A stretch of 64,000 bases of DNA from Flavobacterium sp. NG2. GTDB taxonomy: Bacteria > Bacteroidota > Bacteroidia > Flavobacteriales > Flavobacteriaceae. Shown piece by piece: positions 36,174 to 43,349 of this stretch. Every line of letters starts with the position of its first letter. Positions within the stretch are counted from its first letter, which is position 1. The stretch spans positions 2,661,001 through 2,725,000 of the forward strand of contig NZ_CP139420.1 in the NCBI RefSeq assembly GCF_034119845.1. Direction: 5' to 3'. Both the position numbers and the translations under genes were made by a program. The notes beneath the pieces are model-generated. The model was given only the letters and a program-made list of their open reading frames with translations. It did not search any database and was not told where the DNA came from.

Positions 36174-36309
36174 GCACATAACGTCCCCGCGCTACAAGCA
36201 GTTTGGGACTAAATTAAGCCCTATTTTCGGATTTGCCTAATCTTTCTGACACAAGACCAATTTCAAATTAAGCCTAATACCCAAATTGCTTGTAGCGTGT
36301 GTTAGCAGC
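36174..36309 (-). other. attC-like recombination site 3 (between HEPN and kinase cassettes)
   Basis: Read in gene direction it starts GCTGCTAAC and ends GTTATGTGC (AAC...GTT ends). The arms ACGCTACAAGCAATTTGGG and CCCAAACTGCTTGTAGCG pair with one mismatch. The right side carries extra unpaired bases (GGGGAC) before GTT, so the folded strand is asymmetric as in integron attC sites. The loop contains GGCTTAATTT, a word shared with site 1. The 192-bp gap holds no gene. Confidence 0.85.
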
Positions 36310-36315
36310 AGTAAA

Positions 36316-36972
36316 TTATGCCGGATTTCTCATTATAAAGTTCTGAATTCCTGAAATCAACAATTTTACTTGATCAATATTATATTCGTTGTAATTTCCA
36401 TGAGCTGCTTTATTTCTTAAGTCTAACCAAGCTGTAATACTTTTTTGGTCAATTAAGGAATAGATTTGCTGTTTACCCAAATCTTGATTTATCTGTTCTG
36501 CTCTTGTTGGTCTTCCATTCGTCTCAATAGGCAATCCGTTTTTAACAGCTATTTTTTTTAAATGACTTTCTAATGTTGAACCAGCAATTACTGCGGCTGG
36601 ATCTTTGTAACCAGTAGCTACTAAATGATCTGCCATCTCAATAAAATCTGAAAAAATTTCTGCATGAACCAATTCAGTTAGACTTTCAATGTATCCTGAT
36701 TTTAAATCATCTTTAAGGGCTTGGACAATTCCGATGATTGAAGTTAGATGAAGATGTATTAGAGGTAATCTAGTCAATATTCTTTCAACATCTAAACTGT
36801 AAGGTGATTTATCTCCAGATATTCTTTTTATTGATGAAATAGATCTTGTTACGAGACTTTGTCGTTCGTGTTTTGCTACGTCCGATAAATCTGAAACTCC
36901 TGAACGAGATTTCAGTGAATAAAAATCAGAAATGATATCTTCAAGTTGTTTTTCAAGTATTGTTTTGTCCAT
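36316..36972 (-). CDS. HEPN-like protein (cassette 3)
   Basis: 218 residues, all helical. The C-terminal half (about 115-218) has the HEPN signature RX4H as RNKAAHG in ITAWLDLRNKAAHGNYNE, with upstream helices DPAAVIAGSTLESHLKKIAV. HEPN proteins are often RNases in abortive-infection and toxin-antitoxin systems, though non-catalytic members exist. Here Arg and His are intact. The N-terminal half (KQLEDIISDFYSLKSRSG) is a separate helical part without a known name. The gene fills an 814-nt cassette: its start is 16 bp from one core and its stop 6 bp from the other. No partner toxin or antitoxin gene is beside it. Confidence 0.75.
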   Translation of the reverse strand: MDKTILEKQLEDIISDFYSLKSRSGVSDLSDVAKHERQSLVTRSISSIKRISGDKSPYSLDVERILTRLPLIHLHLTSIIGIVQALKDDLKSGYIESLTELVHAEIFSDFIEMADHLVATGYKDPAAVIAGSTLESHLKKIAVKNGLPIETNGRPTRAEQINQDLGKQQIYSLIDQKSITAWLDLRNKAAHGNYNEYNIDQVKLLISGIQNFIMRNPA

Positions 36973-36987
36973 TATATGTGTTTTATT

Positions 36988-37135
36988 GCTGCTAACGGTC
37001 TCGTATAACCGTCAGTTACGGGTTAAAGTACACAAATTTTTCGGTTTAGCACAGACGTTAGCAATTCCGAGTGGATTCGGACGTAGTCGAATCCGCCGTA
37101 ATTGCGGTTATACATTGTTGGGCACTGGCTTTTTA
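36988..37135 (-). other. attC-like recombination site 2 (between SUFU and HEPN cassettes)
   Basis: In gene direction it starts GTGCCCAAC, where GCCCAAC fits the integron core RYYYAAC exactly, and ends CCGTTAGCAGC. The arms GTATAACCGCAATTACGG and CCGTAACTGACGGTTATAC pair except for one extra base. The 94-base middle holds AACCGAAA, also found in site 1. Confidence 0.87.
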
Positions 37136-37138
37136 TTT

Positions 37139-37840
37139 TCAATTTCCAATAATTTTGTTCCAAATCGATTTGTTTGGTATTACATTTTTTCTCTTCAAAT
37201 CCAAAACTTCTTTTCCATTAGCTTTGATTAATAAGTCCAAAAATTTATTGTATCCGTTTTCTATTTTATATTCCAACTCATTTTTATAAAGCGGAAAAAC
37301 ATTATAAATATTTATCTTTCTGTTGTTTTTTTTGATTTCTGTAAAATCTTCGCCAAAAGTTACCGAAGGTAGAATTAAAGCACCAACAAATTCAGTTTCG
37401 TCGCTGTAAGGTGTCATATCTTCTTCTGCTTGAATTGTATGTCCAATTCCAATCCAAGTGTCGTAAAAATGTGGAAATTTGGCTGTTTGTTTTAGAACTG
37501 AAATAATCCAATCATTTTTATTCCCGCTGGGAAAAACTTGGTCAAATTGAATTTCTTTTGGAATTAACATCATTAATTCCGCAAATTCTAATTCAGTCGG
37601 ATTTTCTGCTCTTTCCGAAACGTTCATTTTTAACGTACTCATTCCTGAAGTCAGAAGAATATTGAATTGAGCATTTTCGGGTTTTATGAAATAAACATCA
37701 AGATGTAAATCTAATGTCGGAATTTCGTGAAAAACTGTTATTAGGTTTTCGTCAAAGAACTTGTCTAAATGTTCATCAATCCATTCAGCGTGTTCGTAGT
37801 AATGTTTTCTGTCCGAGAACGGATTTTTATATTCTGCCAT
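37139..37840 (-). CDS. Suppressor-of-fused (SUFU) domain protein (cassette 2)
   Basis: 233 residues from MAEYKNPFSDRKHYYEH. A longer frame to 37888 starts inside the neighbouring IS and must be rejected. The SUFU pattern is visible: LDLHLDVYFIKPENAQFNIL, then LLTSGMSTLKMNV, FAELMMLIPKE, NDWIISVLKQTAKFPHFYDTW, IGIGHTI, FVGALILPSV, INIYNVFPLYKNELEYKI. Bacterial SUFU proteins are often immunity proteins against polymorphic toxins. No toxin gene is seen here, which would fit an orphan immunity gene carried as a cassette (inference). The stop codon is only 3 bp from the attC core. Confidence 0.85.
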   Translation of the reverse strand: MAEYKNPFSDRKHYYEHAEWIDEHLDKFFDENLITVFHEIPTLDLHLDVYFIKPENAQFNILLTSGMSTLKMNVSERAENPTELEFAELMMLIPKEIQFDQVFPSGNKNDWIISVLKQTAKFPHFYDTWIGIGHTIQAEEDMTPYSDETEFVGALILPSVTFGEDFTEIKKNNRKINIYNVFPLYKNELEYKIENGYNKFLDLLIKANGKEVLDLKRKNVIPNKSIWNKIIGN

Positions 37841-37950
37841 TTGTTTTTTCAGCTTGTGCCCAACGTCAGTCTGTGAAAAAACTAACATTTATTTCCATCA
37901 AATATAAGTAAATAATTTTATTGTTAGCAAGAAAAGTTGTATGTTTAAAT

Positions 37951-39495
37951 ATGCAACATATCACAGGAATTCCTCGTAACCAAATGGTGTTTTCTAGTTT
38001 CGAAGACACTATTTTACCCAATAATCCCGTTCGTTTTGTAGATGCTTTTGTGGAGGCATTAGATATGGAATCTTTGGGTTTTACTGTTCAGACTCTGAAA
38101 GTCGAGGGTCGCCCCAGCTTTGATACTAAAATCTTCCTTAAAATCTATTTATATGGCTATTTGAACGGGCTTAGAAGTTCACGAAAACTCGAAAAAGAAT
38201 GTGTAAGAAACATCGAATTGCAATGGCTTTTGTGTGGTCTTATGCCGAATTACCACAGTATTTCGGATTTTAGAAAACAGAATCCATCAGGATTGCGAAA
38301 ACTCTTCAAACTCTTTGTTTCCTTTCTTAAAGATACCGATTTAATAGCAGGCGAAATCATCGCTATTGATGGCACAAAAAGCAGAGCACACAATAGCAAG
38401 AAAGCTAATTTTAGCCAAAAGAAAATAGAACGACATTTGGCTTATATCGAAGAAAAAACACAAGAATATTTAGCGCAATTAGACCAAAACGACTCGCAAG
38501 ATAATGGGATTTCAATTGCTAACATTCAAGATAAAATAGAACGATTAAAGCAGAATAAAATAGGCTATGAGCTACTAGAAGAAAAACTAAAAGCTAGTGG
38601 AGAGCCTCAGATAAGTACCACCGATGAAGATGCTCGAGCCTTATTGGTTCAAGGCGTAGTGGTAGAAGTAAGCTACAACATACAAGCGGCGGTAGATAGC
38701 AAACACAACTTGGTTGTTGCCACTCATACTATCAATCGGAATGATCTCAACGCTTTGGGAGCTATTGCTGTTGAAGCAAAAGAAAATTTGGGAGTAAAAA
38801 CCTTTACCGCTTTGGTTGACAAAGGCTATCATAATGGTAGAGAAATCACTCAATGTAAAAACCACAATATCACCACCATTGTCGCACATCCTACCCCAGG
38901 AAGAGCTAAAGATAGTGTTACCCAACCAGACTATTTAGTGGCTCAATTTCAGTACAATAAATTAGATGACACGTATACCTGTCCCCAAGGAGAAACCTTA
39001 AAAACAACAGGAAGATGGCATAAAAAAAGTGGTCGAACAGAACAAAGTGGTTACCTATTTAAGAAATACCGAACACCAGCCTGCAAGGATTGTCCCGTAA
39101 AACACCTTTGTACCAGTAGAGCGGGAGGACGGGAAATAGACCGAAGCGAATATGCCGATGCCGTAGAAGAAAACAACCAGCGTTATCAAGAAAACCCACA
39201 ACTGTACCGAACTAGGCAGGAGATTAACGAGCATATCTTCGGGACTATTAAGAGACAATGGGGGTATAACCACACCAATTTAACGGGACTGGAAAAAGTA
39301 AATGGCGAACATAGTCTAATTATGCTTGTCTATAACATCAAACGCACGATAAATATTCTTGGCGTTCCCGATTTGATTGATAAAATCAAGAACTGGAAGT
39401 CACCTTACAAGGCAAAAACCTTGTTTTTACTAAAAACGACTTATTTAAAGTTAAATACAGCCTCCAATTTTTATCAACTGAAATTTACAGCCTAA
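37951..39495 (+). CDS. IS1182-family transposase
   Basis: 514 residues from MQHITGIPRNQMVF; an upstream TTG at 37921 is in frame but unlikely. The N-terminal DUF772 domain (IFLKIYLYGYLNGLRSSRKL) is followed by the catalytic Asp in IAIDGTKSRAHNSKKANFS, the second Asp in TALVDKGYHNGREI, and the Glu in RQEINEHIFGTIKRQWGY. A Cys-rich insert (PACKDCPVKHLCTSRAGGRE) is typical of the family. The gene is intact, on the strand opposite to the cassette genes. Confidence 0.93.
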   Translation: MQHITGIPRNQMVFSSFEDTILPNNPVRFVDAFVEALDMESLGFTVQTLKVEGRPSFDTKIFLKIYLYGYLNGLRSSRKLEKECVRNIELQWLLCGLMPNYHSISDFRKQNPSGLRKLFKLFVSFLKDTDLIAGEIIAIDGTKSRAHNSKKANFSQKKIERHLAYIEEKTQEYLAQLDQNDSQDNGISIANIQDKIERLKQNKIGYELLEEKLKASGEPQISTTDEDARALLVQGVVVEVSYNIQAAVDSKHNLVVATHTINRNDLNALGAIAVEAKENLGVKTFTALVDKGYHNGREITQCKNHNITTIVAHPTPGRAKDSVTQPDYLVAQFQYNKLDDTYTCPQGETLKTTGRWHKKSGRTEQSGYLFKKYRTPACKDCPVKHLCTSRAGGREIDRSEYADAVEENNQRYQENPQLYRTRQEINEHIFGTIKRQWGYNHTNLTGLEKVNGEHSLIMLVYNIKRTINILGVPDLIDKIKNWKSPYKAKTLFLLKTTYLKLNTASNFYQLKFTA

Positions 39496-39499
39496 AAAA

Positions 39500-39524
39500 A
39501 AGAGCCTTCTTAAAAAGGCTTTAT
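39500..39524 (+). terminator. Terminator after the IS1182 transposase
   Basis: AGCCTT / AAGGCT stem with A-rich loop, preceded by an A-run and followed by TTATT, 5 bp after the stop codon. Confidence 0.5.
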
Positions 39525-39587
39525 TGGGGTTGTAGTACTGTATAATTTATGGATTTTTGGAGAAAATAGAGGTTTTTTCACAGCCTG

Positions 39588-39719
39588 ACGTTTTGCAGCT
39601 TGGCGATGTGGCGAATTAAGGAAACCTAAACTTTCGGTTAAACACTGACTTTGCAAGTACAAAACTAACTTTAAATTAAGCCCAAAACCCGCCATATTGC
39701 CAAACTGCTGTTGTGTGAT
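39588..39719 (-). other. attC-like recombination site 1 (end of cassette 1; core split by the IS)
   Basis: In gene direction it starts ATCACACAAC. Arms GCAGTTTGGCAATATGGCG and CGCCACATCGCCAAGCTGC match at 16 of 19 positions, and all three differences are transitions. The site ends AAAACGTT once the IS is removed, with GTTGGGC, a perfect GTTRRRY core. The loop contains GGCTTAATTT and AACCGAAA, words shared with sites 3 and 2. Confidence 0.87.
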
Positions 39720-39727
39720 GTTTTTTT

Positions 39728-40441
39728 TTATTTATAGTTTAATTCAGTTCCAATTCTTCTCATTTCTTTACCATATGCTTTTCTAAAATCTATATTTTCG
39801 TAATTAGTCAACTCTTCCCAAACAATGTTTATTGGATTGAAATTTATGTTTTTAAATTCTGTCGTAATAATTGGGAAATTAAAATTACTTTCTAAATCCC
39901 AATTTATTTCTTTTTTCGTGTTCTTTCTGATTACTTCTCCAATATAGACAACTAAATTATCATAGATTTCCAACATAGATTTTTCATTCCCGAAATCAAA
40001 AACTAGTTTTGATAATAAATCTAAACTTTTTGTTGAAAAATCTAATTGACTTAATTCTATTTCAAGCTTTTTTGCTAATTCATTATGTAATTCTTCAACT
40101 TTGTTAATTATCGAGTTTTTCCATACAGAATAAAAGAACCAATGCTGAATATTACTATTTCGTCCATTTTCTTTGTCAGCTTTCATTCTCTTTAGTTTCA
40201 GAACAAAATTGTCAAAATAATGTTTTTCAAATATTGTTCCTTGTCCGCCTCTTTTCTGATTGACTTCTCTTATGTACAATATTTTGTTATTATTAATTAG
40301 GAAAACTTGATTTAATATAAAATCCCCACTGTCAAATTTTTCAGTTAAAAATTCAGTATATTCATCGTGTAATAAACCTTCTGAATTTGCTAATTCAAAA
40401 GCTTCTTTTTTGGATAATTTCTGTATGTTAGGTTTTTTCAT
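39728..40441 (-). CDS. Hypothetical protein (cassette 1)
   Basis: 237 residues, no known family recognised. It is soluble, charged and mostly helical. It starts KKPNIQKLSKKEAFELANSE and has a possible beta stretch NQVFLINNNKILYIREVNQ. A helical core follows (HWFFYSVWKNSIINKVEELH, LAKKLEIELSQLDFSTKSLD). It ends FRKAYGKEMRRIGTELNYK. No signal peptide or membrane segment is present. The gene fills its cassette tightly: the start is 6 bp from the core GTTGTGTGAT and the stop 9 bp from the matching core. It is next to the recombinase and so would be the most recently inserted cassette if insertion is at the proximal site (inference). Confidence 0.75.
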   Translation of the reverse strand: MKKPNIQKLSKKEAFELANSEGLLHDEYTEFLTEKFDSGDFILNQVFLINNNKILYIREVNQKRGGQGTIFEKHYFDNFVLKLKRMKADKENGRNSNIQHWFFYSVWKNSIINKVEELHNELAKKLEIELSQLDFSTKSLDLLSKLVFDFGNEKSMLEIYDNLVVYIGEVIRKNTKKEINWDLESNFNFPIITTEFKNINFNPINIVWEELTNYENIDFRKAYGKEMRRIGTELNYK

Positions 40442-40446
40442 AAAAT

Positions 40447-40539
40447 ATCACACAACTAGTATATATGCGAAACAAACCTTCGCATAGCTACCCGAATTTA
40501 GGTGTATAGGCGAAGGTTTGTTTCGCTTTTATTGCTGTT
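40447..40539 (-). other. attI/attC-like site next to the recombinase gene
   Basis: Two perfect 17-bp inverted arms (40467-40483, GCGAAACAAACCTTCGC, and 40510-40526) enclose a 26-base loop. On the outside lie AAC and GTT trinucleotides (40454-40456; 40537-40539), as in the cassette sites. It separates the recombinase stop (40560) from the first cassette. By position it is the primary attachment site. The perfect arms, unlike the mismatched arms of the other sites, may indicate a different role; a simple hairpin without T-run is the alternative. Confidence 0.7.
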
Positions 40540-40559
40540 TCAAATATATTATTTTTTTC

Positions 40560-41603
40560 TTACAAATCATCAAAGGGACTTTTTATTTGTTGCAAACTTT
40601 TGGTGCTTACATGTGTATATATTTCCGTGGTTTTGCTGCTGTTGTGTCCTAGCAATTCTTGTATGTATCGCAAGTCTGTGCCACTCTCAAGTAAATGGGT
40701 AGCGTAACTGTGGCGCAACCAGTGTAACGTGACTGGTTTTTTGATCTCTGTTTTTGCAAGAGCTTGCTTTAGTATAAGTTGTAAACTCCTTTCATCATAG
40801 GCTTTGCCTATGGTTTGACCTTCAAACAAAAATTCTTTCGGTTTGTAGGTTTTATAATATTCTCTTAGCAATTCTAAGATCTTTGGACTCAAAGGGACTA
40901 TGCGGTCTTTTTTGCCTTTTGAATTCTTTAGCAAAACAATGTTGCGCTTGGAGTCGATATCAAGCGGTTTTAAAGCAAGTAGCTCGCCACAGCGCAATCC
41001 GCAGCTGTAAATTACCGAAAGCATGGTTTTGTGTTTGATGTTGCTATGTGCTTCCAAAATTGATTTTACTTCTTCCTTACTCAAAACATTAGGTAGAACT
41101 TTGGCTCGTTTGGGTCTATGGATTTTGTCTACGTTTATTTTGGTTTCCCGTATGGTCATAAAAAAAAGTTTTATACCATTGACCAGTTGATTCTGATAAG
41201 ATGATGAAAGTTTATTTTTCAATATATACTCATTATTGTAAACAATTACATCTTCATTTGTAATTTCGGTAATAGGTTTTTCTCTATAAAACACCAAAAA
41301 TGATTTTAGTGCTTCGCTATAGGTTGCAATGGTGCTTTCAGCATAGCGTTTGGAGCGCATCCATTGTTTAAACTTTTCGATTTGAGTAATTCCTTCTTCG
41401 GAAGGGAGTGAGTGAAAAAGTGGTGTTATTTTAAATCGTTCTCGGTTTTCTTCAGTATCAGGAAGATGCCAAGCTAATAATGATTGACTCCATCTTGCTC
41501 CTTCAAATTGTTTGATTCGTTCGATTAGTTTGACGTTCTTTTCAAAATAAACGGCGATTCTGTTTGAACCTTTGTGTTTAATGGGTTTTGCTGACCAATT
41601 CAT
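40560..41603 (-). CDS. Tyrosine recombinase of the integron-like cassette array
   Basis: 347 residues. An N-terminal extra domain (about 1-60, RIAVYFEKNVKLIERIKQFE then GARWSQSLLAWHLP) is common in Bacteroidota integrases. The SAM-like core-binding domain follows (about 75-165, IEKFKQWMRSKRYAESTIAT). The catalytic domain has all active residues: Arg in YSCGLRCGELL, Lys in KGKKDRIVPL, His-x-x-Arg in LHWLRHSYATHLL, His in LGHNSSKTT and Tyr in IYTHVS. The segment between the second and third patch is short, so the additional helix that marks IntI integrases seems absent and the protein looks XerC/D-like. It is in the same orientation as the cassettes and upstream of them. Confidence 0.92.
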   Translation of the reverse strand: MNWSAKPIKHKGSNRIAVYFEKNVKLIERIKQFEGARWSQSLLAWHLPDTEENRERFKITPLFHSLPSEEGITQIEKFKQWMRSKRYAESTIATYSEALKSFLVFYREKPITEITNEDVIVYNNEYILKNKLSSSYQNQLVNGIKLFFMTIRETKINVDKIHRPKRAKVLPNVLSKEEVKSILEAHSNIKHKTMLSVIYSCGLRCGELLALKPLDIDSKRNIVLLKNSKGKKDRIVPLSPKILELLREYYKTYKPKEFLFEGQTIGKAYDERSLQLILKQALAKTEIKKPVTLHWLRHSYATHLLESGTDLRYIQELLGHNSSKTTEIYTHVSTKSLQQIKSPFDDL

Positions 41604-41901
41604 TCTTAGTTGTTTAAGAAATAAAGATAATTATTTTTCTTATTATTTAATTAAGGCAATAGTCGCTTTTATCACTATTTTGGAAAGGAAAGTCTCTTTT
41701 CTAGCCCAGATGGAAGCGGCATCCTCTTGTGGTAGCGATAGCGGACACAATAGATATAGCGTACAGCTGGTGGACTGTTACTTTTTGAATGATGATGTAA
41801 ATAGCTCCTTAAAAAAAATAACTTTAGATTAACAGCGCTAATAAAATATAAATAATTATTTTTGCAAACTGTTAAAATTAATGTTATTACATCACTATAG
41901 T
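41604..41901. promoter_or_regulatory. Intergenic region with dispersed repeat and promoter of the PLP enzyme gene
   Basis: This divergent 298-bp gap marks the right border of the accessory region. TATTTTTG at 41857-41864 is a perfect TAnnTTTG box. It lies upstream of ATG codons at 41881 and 41902; the first would leave a leader of about 13 bases. A dispersed hairpin element occupies 41701-41775. Confidence 0.55.
41701..41775 (+). repeat. Dispersed hairpin element, copy 1
   Basis: Begins CTAGCCCAGATGGAAGCGGC, then ATCCTCTTGTGG, and ends GATATAGCGTACAGCTGG. The same pattern (TAGCCCtGATnGnAGCGGCATCC...GATATAGCGGAcAGC) recurs at 51922-52014 and 60466-60545 in the opposite orientation. Confidence 0.75.
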
Positions 41902-43164
41902 ATGGTAAAAGATTTATTTGAAAGAATTCAGAACAATAAAGGACCATTAGGAAAATGGGCTTCGCAGGCAGAAGGATATTTTGTATTTCCAAAATTAGAA
42001 GGTGAGTTAGGGCCAAGAATGAAGTTTCAAGGGAAAGACATCTTGAACTGGAGTCTGAATGATTATTTAGGATTAGCAAACCACCCTGAGGTGCGTCAAG
42101 CGGATACAGATGCTGCTATTCAGTACGGTGCTGCATACCCAATGGGGGCTCGTATGATGAGTGGTCACACGACTTACCACGAGCAATTAGAAAATGAATT
42201 GGCTGATTTCGTTATGAAAGAGTCGGCTTATTTATTGAATTTTGGATACCAAGGTATGGTGTCTATCATTGATGCATTGGTTACTAAGAACGATATCATT
42301 GTATATGACGTGGATTCGCACGCTTGTATCATTGATGGTGTTCGTTTGCATATGGGTAAACGCTTTACTTACAAGCACAACGACCTTGAAAGTATGGAGA
42401 AAAACCTGCAACGTGCTACTAAAATGGCTGAGGAAACAGGAGGAGGAATCCTTTTTATTACTGAAGGTGTTTTTGGGATGCGTGGTCAACAAGGGAAGTT
42501 GAAAGAGATTGTTGCGATGAAGCAAAAATACAATTTCCGTTTGTTAGTGGATGATGCACACGGTTTTGGTACACTTGGAAAAACAGGTGCTGGAGCAGGT
42601 GAGGAGCAAGGAGTACAAGCGGATATCGATGTGTATTTCTCTACTTTTGCTAAATCTATGGCGAATATTGGAGCTTTTGTTGCCGCAGATAAAGATGTTA
42701 TTGATTATTTGAAATACAACTTACGTTCGCAAATGTTTGCAAAAGCATTGCCAATGATTCAAACTATTGGTTCATTGAAACGTTTGGAGTTGTTGCGTAA
42801 ATCATCTGAGATTAAAGATAAACTTTGGGTAAACGTAAATGCGTTGCAAAATGGTTTAAAAGAAAAAGGATTCAATATTGGAGATACGAACACTTGTATC
42901 ACACCAGTGTATCTTGAGGGAAGTATTCCTGAGGCCATGGTGATGGTAAACGATTTGAGAGAGAACTACGGTATCTTCTTGTCAATCGTAGTGTATCCTG
43001 TGATTCCAAAAGGGATTATCTTATTGCGTATGATTCCAACAGCTTCACATACTTTGGCTGATATTGACGAAACTTTAGTAGCTTTTGAAGCGATTAGAGA
43101 GAAGTTAGTAAGCGGTACGTATAAAGAAATCGCTAGTAGGACTAAGGTTGATTTAGACGCTTAA
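41902..43164 (+). CDS. PLP-dependent alpha-oxoamine synthase (serine palmitoyltransferase-like)
   Basis: About 420 residues from MVKDLFERIQNNKG; the frame also has an ATG at 41881. It is an aminotransferase-fold class II enzyme. Substrate-binding parts are NWSLNDYLGLANHPEV and the cofactor pocket LVDDAHGFGTLG (Asp and His). The PLP lysine is in STFAKSMANIGAF, and FITEGVFGMRGQQG is also conserved. The family condenses an amino acid with an acyl-CoA (KBL, BioF, SPT, ALAS). In Flavobacteriia this form is probably for sphingolipid or sulfonolipid bases. The first substrate cannot be fixed from sequence. Confidence 0.85.
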   Translation: MVKDLFERIQNNKGPLGKWASQAEGYFVFPKLEGELGPRMKFQGKDILNWSLNDYLGLANHPEVRQADTDAAIQYGAAYPMGARMMSGHTTYHEQLENELADFVMKESAYLLNFGYQGMVSIIDALVTKNDIIVYDVDSHACIIDGVRLHMGKRFTYKHNDLESMEKNLQRATKMAEETGGGILFITEGVFGMRGQQGKLKEIVAMKQKYNFRLLVDDAHGFGTLGKTGAGAGEEQGVQADIDVYFSTFAKSMANIGAFVAADKDVIDYLKYNLRSQMFAKALPMIQTIGSLKRLELLRKSSEIKDKLWVNVNALQNGLKEKGFNIGDTNTCITPVYLEGSIPEAMVMVNDLRENYGIFLSIVVYPVIPKGIILLRMIPTASHTLADIDETLVAFEAIREKLVSGTYKEIASRTKVDLDA

Positions 43165-43213
43165 TATATAAGTAGTCAGTGGTCAGTTTTATAGTGACCA
43201 GTTTGAAATATAT

Positions 43214-43250
43214 AAATCCATTCCGATAATTTTATTGGAATGGATTTTTT
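43214..43250 (+). terminator. Terminator 1 after the PLP enzyme gene
   Basis: AAATCCATTCC / GGAATGGATTT, perfect 11-bp stem with a T-run. Confidence 0.8.
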
Positions 43251-43260
43251 CTTAAAATTA

Positions 43261-43295
43261 AACCCGACAGGATTTTGAATCCTGTCGGGTTTTTA
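43261..43295 (+). terminator. Terminator 2 after the PLP enzyme gene
   Basis: AACCCGACAGGATT / AATCCTGTCGGGTT, perfect 14-bp stem with a 3-base loop and a T5 run. Two strong terminators follow one another. Confidence 0.85.
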
Positions 43296-43349
43296 TGTAA
43301 TCTGTATAATAGAATATAGGCTTTAGCCTCTGAACACTGAACACTAGTT

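Larger units (their letters stand above)
37863..39591 (+). mobile_element. IS1182-type insertion sequence with ACGT target duplication
   Basis: The element spans 37867-39587 (1721 bp). Its ends CAGTCTGTGAAAAAAC and, on the other strand, CAGGCTGTGAAAAAAC match at 15 of 16 positions. It is flanked by ACGT at 37863-37866 and 39588-39591, a 4-bp palindromic target duplication. Removing the element restores CCCAACGTTTTGC, i.e. the intact attC core GTTGGGC in gene direction. The insertion thus lies on the predicted recombination point. Confidence 0.9.

Noticed and set aside
37841..37888. Longer start of the SUFU gene at 37888
   Set aside because: This extension reads through the attC core and into the IS1182 left end, so it was created by the insertion.
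40467..40526. Simple rho-independent terminator of the recombinase gene
   Set aside because: The stem is perfect and long but no T-run follows on the minus strand, and AAC/GTT ends match the cassette sites; kept as an att-like site with moderate confidence.
40560..41603. Classification as a true IntI integrase
   Set aside because: By eye the IntI-specific inserted helix is not visible; without a profile search I only call it a tyrosine recombinase of an integron-like array.
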